Below are positions 1 to 5,753 of a DNA stretch of 7,025 bases, piece after piece. Numbering within the stretch: position 1 is the stretch's first letter; the number at the start of each line of letters is the position of its first letter. This DNA comes from Thioalkalivibrio sp. GTDB taxonomy: Bacteria; Pseudomonadota; Gammaproteobacteria; Ectothiorhodospirales; Ectothiorhodospiraceae. The position numbers were made by a program, and so were the translations under genes. The notes beneath the pieces are model-generated. The model made no database searches. It had not been told where the DNA came from and saw nothing but the letters and a program-made list of their open reading frames with translations. The stretch covers positions 1-7,025 of the forward strand of contig SLHN01000283.1 in the NCBI GenBank assembly GCA_007136145.1, given 5' to 3'.

Positions 1-399
1 CACGACATTCAGCGCGGCGGGATCCTTGACCGGGGCGGCGACGACGACCTTTCGGACGCCGGCTTCGAAATAGGAGGCCAGCGTTTCCATCGTGCGAAAC
101 CGTCCGCTGGATTCGAGCACGATGTCAATGTCCGATTCGCGCCAGGGAACCTCGGCCGGGCTGCCAACTCTGCTGTGGGCAATCCAGTGCCCGTCGATCG
201 CGATCCGGTCCGGGGCGCCCTGTACCGCATGCGGCCATCGTCCGTGGACAGAATCGAACTCCAGCAGGTGCGCGGAAACGGTTCCGTCGCCATTCTTTTC
301 GTTGATCAGGCCGAACTCGAAGTCCGGCCAGTCCCAGGCCGCACGCAGCGCGAGACGCCCGATTCGTCCGAAACCGTTGATACCCACGCGAATGGTCAT
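1..399 (-). CDS. gap: Glyceraldehyde-3-phosphate dehydrogenase, N-terminal part (ArsJ-associated type likely); 3' end outside window
   Basis: The 133 visible residues are the N-terminal NAD-binding Rossmann part of GAPDH. The dinucleotide loop NGFGRIGR is at residues 8-15, N33-E34 lie at the end of the second strand, and HLLEFDSVHGRW is at 44-55. The catalytic SCTTNC segment would lie beyond the window edge. Three details differ from glycolytic GapA and match what I recall of the GAPDH encoded beside arsJ: NE instead of ND, EFDSVHGRW instead of KYDSxHGRF, and APVKDPAALNVV at 122-133. In that system the enzyme forms 1-arseno-3-phosphoglycerate from arsenate and glyceraldehyde 3-phosphate, and ArsJ exports it. 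The ATG at 397-399 has a GGGAG ribosome site at 407-411, 7 nt upstream. The gene follows the glycosyltransferase on the same strand after a 96-nt gap. GAPDH is near certain; the arsenic subfamily is probable. Confidence 0.93.
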   Translation of the reverse strand, partial: MTIRVGINGFGRIGRLALRAAWDWPDFEFGLINEKNGDGTVSAHLLEFDSVHGRWPHAVQGAPDRIAIDGHWIAHSRVGSPAEVPWRESDIDIVLESSGRFRTMETLASYFEAGVRKVVVAAPVKDPAALNVV

Positions 400-406
400 T
401 GCCTGT

Positions 407-411
407 CTCCC
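407..411 (-). promoter_or_regulatory. Ribosome binding site of gap
   Basis: The minus strand reads GGGAG here, 7 nt before the ATG at 397-399. It supports that start, as does the normal GAPDH N-terminus MTIRVGINGFGRIG. A run of T just upstream gives a weakly structured leader. I saw no convincing sigma-70 promoter in the 96-nt gap to the upstream gene. Confidence 0.6.
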
Positions 412-495
412 AAAAAACTTCCAAGTATCACGGTGCTCCATGACAAGCCGATGACGGACCCGATACCGTTACCATGGCCCGGATGTGGCGATCAA

Positions 496-1656
496 TCAGG
501 CTGATCGTTCGAGAACCGAGCGGTACAGGTCCAGAAGTCGCTGCGTCAGTACCGGGGCCGACCAGGTCTCGGCGTAGGTGCGGGCGTCGGAGGACAGTTT
601 CGCCCGGAGATCCGGGTTGCGCAGCAGTCGCACGACCTTTTCGGCAAAATCCCCGGTGTCGTCATTGGCTATCAGACTGCCGCGTTCCGGCCCGAGGATA
701 TCCCGTGTGCCCATCTCCGCCAGCGCGACCACCGGAACGCCTAGCGCCATCGATTCCAGCAGTACCAGTCCCTGGGTCTCCGTGCGTGAGGCGAAAACGA
801 AGACATCCCCAGCCCGATAACAGTCCAGAAGCTCGCGTTCCCGGTCGAGGTAGCCGACGAACAACAGGTTGTCCATCAGGCCCATGCGCTCGCCGAGGTG
901 CTCCAGGTGCCGGCGGGCGGGACCTTCGCCCACAATCAACAGGAGGATGTCGGGAACCTCCGCGCGCACCCGCTCGGCGACGCGGAACAGGAAATCGATG
1001 TTCTTTTCGTGAGCGACCCTGCCGACGTGAACAAGTACCGGTCGATCGTGGGCGATCCCGTGCGCACGCCGGAATCGGGCCCCGTCGCCAGCCTGGAAAC
1101 GATCGAGGTCGAGACCCGTGGGGATAACCTCGAGCGGAGTTTCGATACCGTATGCCAGCAGGGTATCGAGGACTGGCGTCGATGGCACCACAACGGCGTC
1201 GACCTGGTTGCACTGGCTGCGCGTGAAGCGTCGCGCCGCGCCGCGCAGCCATCGCGCGGGCAGCCAGGGTAGGTAGTGGTACAGGTATTCCTCGAAATGG
1301 GTGTGATAGGTCTCGACCGTCGGAATCCCGTACTCTCGTGCGATGCGCAGGCCGGCATAGTGGGCCACGAAGGGCGTCTGAATGTGGATCAGATCGTAAT
1401 TGCGTCGTGCCAGATCAGGCGTTCGCCCGCGGATCGCTCTGCCGGACATCATGCGATCCTCGGGGTCGAAGAACAGATAGCGCGATGGGATTCGCTCGAT
1501 TCCTTCCTCGCGGCCATCCGCGCTGGAAGGATATTCCGGAGCAATCAAGTCGACTGTATGTCCGAGCGCGGTCAGATCTCGCCGGAAGGTCTGGATGGAT
1601 GTCGATACGCCGTTGATTCGCGGAAAGTAGACGTCCGACACCATCAGGATACGCAT
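496..1656 (-). CDS. Glycosyltransferase family 4, probable lipid (diacylglycerol) glycosyltransferase
   Basis: This 386-residue protein has the two Rossmann-like domains of GT-B retaining glycosyltransferases. The N-terminal acceptor domain opens with MRILMVSDVYFPRINGVSTS, in which N15-G16 form the acceptor-side loop. TYHTHFEEYLYHY at 116-128 resembles the membrane-facing segment of alpha-monoglucosyldiacylglycerol synthases. The nucleotide-sugar domain shows VGRVAHEKN (211-219), GEGP (243-246) and the EX7E motif, E293 to E301, in TETQGLVLLE. Family knowledge suggests transfer of a hexose from UDP- or GDP-sugar to diacylglycerol or a related lipid at the cytoplasmic membrane face; donor and acceptor cannot be read from sequence. 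The ATG at 1654-1656 is chosen because the conserved domain begins there and GGAG lies 4 nt upstream. A 31-residue extension to an ATG at 1749 is basic and unlike the family. The OlsB remnant lies 138 nt upstream on the same strand. Confidence 0.92.
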   Translation of the reverse strand: MRILMVSDVYFPRINGVSTSIQTFRRDLTALGHTVDLIAPEYPSSADGREEGIERIPSRYLFFDPEDRMMSGRAIRGRTPDLARRNYDLIHIQTPFVAHYAGLRIAREYGIPTVETYHTHFEEYLYHYLPWLPARWLRGAARRFTRSQCNQVDAVVVPSTPVLDTLLAYGIETPLEVIPTGLDLDRFQAGDGARFRRAHGIAHDRPVLVHVGRVAHEKNIDFLFRVAERVRAEVPDILLLIVGEGPARRHLEHLGERMGLMDNLLFVGYLDRERELLDCYRAGDVFVFASRTETQGLVLLESMALGVPVVALAEMGTRDILGPERGSLIANDDTGDFAEKVVRLLRNPDLRAKLSSDARTYAETWSAPVLTQRLLDLYRSVLERSA

Positions 1657-1681
1657 GGCTCTCCGTTGATCCTGCCGAATT

Positions 1682-1717
1682 CTCGCCAACCTGCGCGCGA
1701 CGGTCGCGAACGGCGAG
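1682..1717. repeat. Composite inverted repeat upstream of the first glycosyltransferase
   Basis: CTCGCC (1682-1687) pairs with GGCGAG (1712-1717), and inside them CGCGAC (1696-1701) pairs with GTCGCG (1703-1708) around one base. The arms are separated by an asymmetric internal loop of 8 and 3 nt. It lies 26-61 nt upstream of the chosen start codon and would be in the mRNA leader or across an operator. No T-tract follows on either strand, so it is not a standard terminator. In DNA this GC-rich it may be chance. Confidence 0.3.
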
Positions 1718-1794
1718 TGTTGGGGTGACGGAGCAAGTCCATGCCCCATGGGTAGATGGCGTGGAGGCCAAGCCTGCCGCGCCTTTTCGATCCT

Positions 1795-2145
1795 TCAGGA
1801 TATCAATATCGGCTCACGCAGGAAATGCCGGCGATAACGGTCCGGCACTTGCTTGATATCCAGCAGAATGAAAACGTCGGCGACCCCGAAGTCCGGATCC
1901 CAGCAGGCCTCGCCGCAGATCCGGGCGCCCAACCGAAGGTAGGCTTTCAACAGCGGCGGCAGGGGTGTGGCCGCCGCGGGAGTGGCAGCGACGGCCGGGA
2001 TCGGCAAGCGCGGCAAAACCTCGTACCCTGACGGTGCGGGATGACGTTTGTACAGATCGTTCAACAGTGCGTGGGTGGAAACATCACCGGGGGAGAACGG
2101 GATGCTTGCGCAACCCATCATGAATTCGAACTGGTTTAGCGTCAT
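1795..2145 (-). pseudogene. OlsB-like GNAT N-acyltransferase, C-terminal remnant (5' end missing)
   Basis: The 116 residues match the C-terminal part of the ornithine-acyl-ACP N-acyltransferase (OlsB)/hemolysin-like GNAT family. FEFMMGCASIP is at 6-16, and LLKAYLRLGARICGEACWDP at 65-84 runs into DFGVADVFILL at 85-95. RYRRHFL at 103-109 is the usual end. OlsB adds a 3-hydroxyacyl chain from ACP to ornithine to make lyso-ornithine lipid. Members as I recall are about 240-300 residues, so roughly half, including most of the acyl-ACP-binding core, is absent. The frame stays open for only six codons beyond the first Met and then meets TGA (2164-2166, minus strand), where the pyruvate-kinase-like gene begins. 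No ribosome site precedes the Met. The fragment is unlikely to be active. It could be annotated as a short acyltransferase CDS; a related GNAT acyltransferase other than OlsB is possible. Confidence 0.75.
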
Positions 2146-2166
2146 GAAACGAATTGCTGACGGTCA
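2145..2166. other. Head-to-head junction between two 5'-truncated genes
   Basis: Minus-strand acyltransferase similarity runs up to this point and plus-strand pyruvate-kinase-like similarity starts from it. The kinase frame read backward meets TGA at 2145-2147, inside acyltransferase sequence. The acyltransferase frame read backward meets TGA at 2164-2166, inside kinase sequence. No intergenic region, promoter or ribosome site remains, although two divergent genes should share one. This is what a deletion fusing the interiors of two divergent genes would leave; a misassembly would look the same. No long flanking repeat is visible, and the two similarities may overlap by about 10 nt. Confidence 0.65.
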
Positions 2167-3710
2167 ACACGCGACGGATTTTCGGCGCGCCGCAGCCCCG
2201 GCGGGCGGTACGCGCAATGGTAACCATGCCGACCGAAGCCGCGTCCGACGAGGCCCTGGTTCGAGCTCTGCTGGAATCGGGGATGGATTGCGCACGCATC
2301 AATTGTGCCCACGATGATGTGCCATCATGGCGCCGCATGATCGCGCATGTGCGTCGTGCCGAGCAGGTGGTTGGTCGTGGTTGCCGTGTGCTGATGGATC
2401 TTGCGGGACACAAGATTCGGACCGGAGCGCTCGATGAAGTGCCCACCTGGACACGGTTGCGGCCTGGTCGATCGGAAGCAACCATGTTACGGGGTGTGGT
2501 GCGCGTTGCCCTTCTGCATCAGGGTGGCCCCGCCTCGCCGACACAACTGGGCGGCTTCGATGTCTGTTTGACCATCGATCCGGAACAGTCCGCGCGTATC
2601 CGGCCCGGCGATCGCCTCGAGTTCATCGATCTTCGGGGGAAAAAACGCCATCTCGAGGTGGTGCGCGCGCTGGACGAAGGAGGGTGGCTGTCGCATTGTC
2701 TCAAGGGCACCCGGATTGGCCCGGATACAGAAATGGCGATCTTGCGGATGCACGCCGGACGCTGGACACGGGTGGATGCCGGGCCGATCCGCCTGACCGG
2801 ATACCCGGTGCGCGCGGTCAGGATCCGCTTGCATGTGGGGGACCAGTTGCGGTTGACGTCTCCCGAATCGCCGGGTCGCCCGGCCCGAACGGATGCCGCC
2901 GGCGAGATCGTCGAAACGGCACGAATCGGCATCACCGCGCCCGAAATACTGCCTCGACTTCGTCCCGGACAACCCGTGTGGATCGATGATGGAAAGGCGG
3001 GCGCGGTCCTGGAGGAGGTCCACGAGGATTGGGCCCTGCTCCGGATCACCCAGACTCCACCCGGCGGCTTCCGTCTGAAGCCCGACAAGGGGATCAACCT
3101 CCCTGGAGCGGTGCTGGGACTCAGCCCCTTGAGCGAAAAGGACCTGGCGGATCTGGACTTCGTGGTGAAACATGCCGACCTGGTCGGGTTCTCATTCGTG
3201 GAAACCAGTGCCGACATGCTGGCGTTGATTGACGAACTGGAGCGACGGGGAGCCAGCAGCATAGGGATCGTCGCGAAGATCGAGACCGGGCGGGCACTGC
3301 GCAACCTGCCCGAAATCATGCTCAGCACGATCGGCAGGCATCCCCTGGCGGTGATGATCGCGCGCGGTGACCTGGCGGTGGAGATCGGCGGGGAGCGGCT
3401 CGCTGAAATCCAGGAGGAGATTCTCTGGCTGGCGGAAGCCGGTCATGTGCCGGTCATCTGGGCTACCCAGGTTCTTGAAACAATGGCCAAGACAGGCGCG
3501 GTTTCCCGGCCCGAGCTGAGTGACGCGGCAATGTCGGTTCGGGCCGAGTGCGTGATGTTGAACAAGGGACCGTTCATTGTGATGGCGCTGCGGGTGCTCG
3601 ACGGCATCCTGCACCGCATGCAGGATCACCAGCACAAGAAAATGTCACAACTGCGCGCCCTGAAGCTCGCCTCGCGCGAGGATCCATTGGACTTGCAAGC
3701 TAACCGATGA
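2154..3710 (+). CDS. Pyruvate-kinase-like protein, divergent and probably 5'-truncated
   Basis: The 518-residue frame carries a pyruvate kinase TIM barrel. Beta-1 is AVRAMVTMPTEAA (18-30). ARINCAHDD (47-55) replaces the usual RLNFSHG. Other motifs are MDLAGHKIRTG (81-91), WIDDGK (276-281), KIETG with K375 and E377 (375-379), MIARGDLAVEI (401-411) and ATQVLETM (437-444). The catalytic Lys, the metal-ligand Glu377 and Asp406, and Thr438 are kept. The canonical MLSxETAxGxYP segment is replaced by VMLNKGPF (467-474), and there is no C-terminal allosteric domain. The region between the two barrel halves (about 92-275) is longer than a normal B domain. Such ECVMLNKGP proteins form a known divergent group that I recall having over 100 extra N-terminal residues before NTxxLFG; here the frame begins just before that point. 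The only early start is TTG at 2154 without a ribosome site, and the ATG at 2217 would cut beta-1. Substrate and activity are unproven. Confidence 0.8.
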   Translation: MLTVNTRRIFGAPQPRRAVRAMVTMPTEAASDEALVRALLESGMDCARINCAHDDVPSWRRMIAHVRRAEQVVGRGCRVLMDLAGHKIRTGALDEVPTWTRLRPGRSEATMLRGVVRVALLHQGGPASPTQLGGFDVCLTIDPEQSARIRPGDRLEFIDLRGKKRHLEVVRALDEGGWLSHCLKGTRIGPDTEMAILRMHAGRWTRVDAGPIRLTGYPVRAVRIRLHVGDQLRLTSPESPGRPARTDAAGEIVETARIGITAPEILPRLRPGQPVWIDDGKAGAVLEEVHEDWALLRITQTPPGGFRLKPDKGINLPGAVLGLSPLSEKDLADLDFVVKHADLVGFSFVETSADMLALIDELERRGASSIGIVAKIETGRALRNLPEIMLSTIGRHPLAVMIARGDLAVEIGGERLAEIQEEILWLAEAGHVPVIWATQVLETMAKTGAVSRPELSDAAMSVRAECVMLNKGPFIVMALRVLDGILHRMQDHQHKKMSQLRALKLASREDPLDLQANR

Positions 3711-4260
3711 CCCAGTTCACCGCCAGGATCGAGAGGCTGGCAACCCCGGTACCAATCGCGGCCCCGGCCAGGACGTCGCTGGGGTAATGCAGACCCAGGA
3801 TGGGGCGCGAGGCGGCGACCAGCAAGGTGAACGGTACGACCCACCAGAACCACTGCGGCAGATGGTGCAACAGCACCAGCGAGAACGCGACCGCATGCAG
3901 CGTATGGCCGGAAGGGAAACTGTATTCATCGAGCGGGGGAACACGGCGGATGATGCCCTCGCTGACCATGAATGGGCGGGGACGGCTGGTACGGGCCTTG
4001 AGCCACTTGTAAATCGCCAGGCCCAGCAGGCCCGTGATCGCCATGTGCATGCTGACCAGCAGCGCGCCGATTCCGTGCACCAGCGGCAGGGTCAGCATCA
4101 GCGTGTACCAGAGAACCCCATCGCCCAGTCGGCTGATCAGGGCGAAGAAGCGTCCGACCTGTTCGCGCCGGTTCGCCCGATTAAGGAACCTGCAGAGGGT
4201 CAGGTCGAGTGCCCGCATGCGGGCGAACGACGGATCGGGTGTCAACATCGGCTCAGCCAT
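3700..4260 (-). CDS. PAP2-family membrane phosphatase
   Basis: This 186-residue protein has the complete three-part phosphatidic acid phosphatase signature: KARTSRPRP (88-96, KX6RP), FPSGHT (115-120, PSGH) and SRPILGLHYPSD (151-162, SRX5HX3D). H119 is the expected proton donor and H158 the nucleophile. Hydrophobic stretches at about 50-62, 64-84, 121-134, 137-150 and 163-184 fit a multi-span inner-membrane protein with a periplasmic active site. PAP2 enzymes hydrolyse phosphatidate, lipid pyrophosphates or related phosphoesters; the substrate cannot be told here. The start ATG (4258-4260) has GGAGG 6 nt upstream and overlaps the end of the upstream glycosyltransferase by 8 nt, so the two are probably translationally coupled. 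Its 3' end overlaps the convergent pyruvate-kinase-like gene by 11 nt. Supplying diacylglycerol to the glycosyltransferase is a reasonable but untested role. Confidence 0.94.
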   Translation of the reverse strand: MAEPMLTPDPSFARMRALDLTLCRFLNRANRREQVGRFFALISRLGDGVLWYTLMLTLPLVHGIGALLVSMHMAITGLLGLAIYKWLKARTSRPRPFMVSEGIIRRVPPLDEYSFPSGHTLHAVAFSLVLLHHLPQWFWWVVPFTLLVAASRPILGLHYPSDVLAGAAIGTGVASLSILAVNWVIG

Positions 4261-5455
4261 GATCGTCCTCCAGGCACTGCATCAGCAGGTCTTCGTACCG
4301 TTCGCAGACCCGGGACCAGTCGATTGCGAGCGCGGTCTCGCGGGCGGCGGACGCCAAACGTTGCATCTGTACTTTGTCACCCGTCAGGTCCGCCACGGTA
4401 TTGACGAACCCTTGATCATCGTCGCAGTGAACGACCCGACCGTTGCGGCCATCGACAATGTGTTCGCGCGCGGCGGCGTAGTCGAACGCCACGACCGCCA
4501 GACGACTGGCCATGGCCTCCAGCGTCACGTTGCCGAAGGTCTCGCTGCGACTGGGAAACACGAAGAGGTCGGCCGAGGCGTAGTGTTCCGCCAACGACTG
4601 TCCCGTCTGCATGCCCGCGAAATGGACATCGGGATGAGCGGCCGCGGTACGGTCCCGGGCGGGACCATCGCCGACCACCACCATGCGCGTTCCGGGAACC
4701 CTTTCACGTGCCCTCTCATAAGACAGGAGTGCAAGGGGAAGGTTCTTTTCCGGGGCGATTCGGCTGACCATCAGCAGTACCGGGTCGTCGGGACCCGCGC
4801 CCCATGACGAGCGCAGCTCGGAGCGCCGCCGCCGGGGATCGAACAGCTCCGTATCGACGCCGCGCGCGAGCACGTCCAGGTGGTCGAAACCTTGCTGTGC
4901 CAGACTGTCGGCGAGTGCCCGTGTCGGGACCAGTGTCAGTCGTGTCCGGTTGTGCAGTCCGCGCAGGTAGCGCAGTGCCATGGGCTTGAACAGCCCCATT
5001 CCGTAGTGGGCCGTGTATTGATGAAAATTGGTGTGGAAGTCGCTGACGATGGGGACGCCGAGGGCGGAGGCCGCCCGTATCGCGGACCAGCCCAGAGGCC
5101 CTTCGGTGATCACATGCACGACATCAGGGCGGTTCGTTTGCCAGAGCTGCTTCAGCTTGCCCGCGGAGGGCAGGCCCATGCGCAGTTCATGATAACGGGG
5201 CACGGGGATGCCCCTCAGGAGCAGCGTCTCCACCCCGGGAATGACGACGCCGAGGGATTCGTCGCGCTGACGGATACGGATCAGACTGACGTCGTGACGG
5301 CGACCCAGCCATTCCACCATGCGATGAATCGTCATCGCGACACCATTTACCTCGGGCGGCCAGGTTTCCGTAACCACGGCGACGCGCAGCCTGCGGTTCG
5401 TCGTTGTGCCGGCCGGCGGTGCCGTCTCTCGCATATGCAGCATCGGGCTGTTCAT
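4253..5455 (-). CDS. Glycosyltransferase family 4, probable lipid mannosyl/glucosyltransferase
   Basis: This 400-residue GT-B enzyme belongs to the GT4 branch that includes MgtA, SqdX and PimB-like lipid glycosyltransferases. LRVAVVTETWPPEVNGVAMT at 23-42 carries the N37-G38 loop, and SDFHTNFHQY lies at 138-147. The donor domain has SRIAPEKN (231-238), GDGP (262-265) and EX7E from E305 to E313 within SETFGNVTLE. The enzyme should be cytoplasmic or peripheral on the inner membrane and transfer a sugar from a nucleotide donor, plausibly to diacylglycerol or a glycolipid; the sugar is not determined. It is only distantly similar to the other GT4 here, so not a recent duplicate. Met1 (5453-5455) has only a weak GCAGG upstream; Met5 and Met8 are alternatives because conserved sequence begins near residue 22. 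It is the first gene of a pair with PAP2. A dyad lies 24-39 nt upstream of its start. Confidence 0.93.
   Translation of the reverse strand: MNSPMLHMRETAPPAGTTTNRRLRVAVVTETWPPEVNGVAMTIHRMVEWLGRRHDVSLIRIRQRDESLGVVIPGVETLLLRGIPVPRYHELRMGLPSAGKLKQLWQTNRPDVVHVITEGPLGWSAIRAASALGVPIVSDFHTNFHQYTAHYGMGLFKPMALRYLRGLHNRTRLTLVPTRALADSLAQQGFDHLDVLARGVDTELFDPRRRRSELRSSWGAGPDDPVLLMVSRIAPEKNLPLALLSYERARERVPGTRMVVVGDGPARDRTAAAHPDVHFAGMQTGQSLAEHYASADLFVFPSRSETFGNVTLEAMASRLAVVAFDYAAAREHIVDGRNGRVVHCDDDQGFVNTVADLTGDKVQMQRLASAARETALAIDWSRVCERYEDLLMQCLEDDHG
4267..4271 (-). promoter_or_regulatory. Ribosome binding site of the PAP2 gene inside the glycosyltransferase gene
   Basis: The minus strand reads GGAGG 6 nt before the PAP2 ATG (4258-4260). 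It lies within the last codons of the upstream glycosyltransferase. The strong site and the 8-nt gene overlap fix the PAP2 start at Met1 rather than Met5 and suggest coupled translation. Confidence 0.75.
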
Positions 5456-5478
5456 GCCTGCACTGTGCGCCCGCCCGT

Positions 5479-5494
5479 TGTCATCCTCATGACA
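5479..5494. promoter_or_regulatory. Dyad TGTCAT-4-ATGACA upstream of the second glycosyltransferase; possible operator
   Basis: TGTCAT and ATGACA form a perfect 6-bp inverted repeat around CCTC, ending 24 nt before the glycosyltransferase start codon. Read on the plus strand with one extra base on each side, it also resembles a degenerate PhoB box: TTGTCAT and ATGACAT start 11 nt apart and match CTGTCAT at 6 of 7 and 5 of 7 positions. The sequence between the dyad and the start codon is GC-rich with no minus-10, so a repressor-type operator or a chance dyad is at least as likely as a PhoB activation site. Confidence 0.35.
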
Positions 5495-5522
5495 TCTGGA
5501 TGATGAATCGGTTACAGGTGCT

Positions 5523-5551
5523 TATCCGTTAGGCGCGGATACGCTTCGTAT
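5523..5551. repeat. Two overlapping, mutually exclusive small inverted repeats
   Basis: TATCCG (5523-5528) can pair with CGGATA (5536-5541), and ATACG (5539-5543) can pair with CGTAT (5547-5551). The central segment is shared, so in a transcript only one hairpin could form at a time. Stems are short, at 6 and 5 bp. The element lies 68-96 nt upstream of the glycosyltransferase start. It is a weak candidate for leader structure. Confidence 0.25.
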
Positions 5552-5636
5552 ACCGTGCGGCTGTCATCATCGTCGTTCAAGCACCAGCGGCTGCTGAACC
5601 GCCTTTCGGGCAAGGCTATCCTTATGCCCACGCCGC

Positions 5637-5744
5637 GTGCTGGCCAACGTGGTGGATCAGCTCGAGGCATCCCCCTACGCCTACAGCCTTCATGTGTCAT
5701 GGGTCGTGCTGGCTGCGCTGGTGGCAGGAGGGGGGGCGGTCTGA
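5637..5744 (+). CDS. Doubtful small ORF with a hydrophobic C-terminal half
   Basis: From GTG at 5637 the frame encodes 35 residues beginning (M)LANVVDQLEASPYAY, followed by a membrane-like stretch VSWVVLAALVAGGGAV up to TGA at 5742-5744. Third positions are mostly G or C, as in the true genes here, and the stop is separated from the convergent ispG stop by only nine bases, within ACCCGCGGGT. Against it, there is no ribosome site, the frame is open upstream only to TGA at 5595-5597 without an ATG, and no family is recognised. It could be the remnant of a small membrane protein or a chance frame. Confidence 0.2.
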   Translation: MLANVVDQLEASPYAYSLHVSWVVLAALVAGGGAV

Positions 5745-5753
5745 ACCCGCGGG

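Larger units (their letters stand above)
5456..5753. other. Intergenic stretch between ispG and the second glycosyltransferase
   Basis: These 298 bases hold no gene I can name. The side next to the glycosyltransferase start (5456-5555) is less GC-rich and contains a dyad at 5479-5494 and small inverted repeats at 5523-5551. The side next to ispG contains a doubtful plus-strand small ORF ending at 5744 and a run of seven G at 5730-5736. I found no hairpin plus T-tract after ispG, so no intrinsic terminator is supported, and no clear minus-35/minus-10 pair on the minus strand. Confidence 0.6.

Noticed and set aside
440..470. TTGTCA on the minus strand as a minus-35 for gap
   Set aside because: The only AT-rich candidate minus-10 follows after about 11-12 nt, too short for a sigma-70 spacer.
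474..1358. Long open frames on both strands overlapping the first glycosyltransferase
   Set aside because: They are rich in Arg, Pro, Ser and Gly with no recognisable motif. They are other-frame readings of the clearly conserved GT4 gene in GC-rich DNA.
1657..1749. 31-residue N-terminal extension of the first glycosyltransferase to an ATG at 1747-1749
   Set aside because: The extension is basic and unlike the family, whose first strand begins at MRILMVSDVY. The ATG at 1654-1656 has GGAG upstream.
1790..1801. ATCCT-TC-AGGAT hairpin at the acyltransferase stop as a terminator
   Set aside because: It has a 5-bp stem with a 2-nt loop and no T-tract on either strand, so it cannot be called an intrinsic terminator.
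2487..3635. Minus-strand frames of 147-269 residues across the pyruvate-kinase-like gene
   Set aside because: They have shadow-type composition and no motif, while the plus strand has many pyruvate kinase motifs in order.
3787..4807. Plus-strand frames opposite the PAP2 and second glycosyltransferase genes
   Set aside because: The minus strand carries the complete PAP2 signature and all GT4 motifs; the plus frames have no family features.
5512..5700. 62-residue minus-strand frame between ispG and the second glycosyltransferase
   Set aside because: It is Arg/Asp/Pro-rich with no motif, no ribosome site, and a composition typical of noncoding GC-rich frames.
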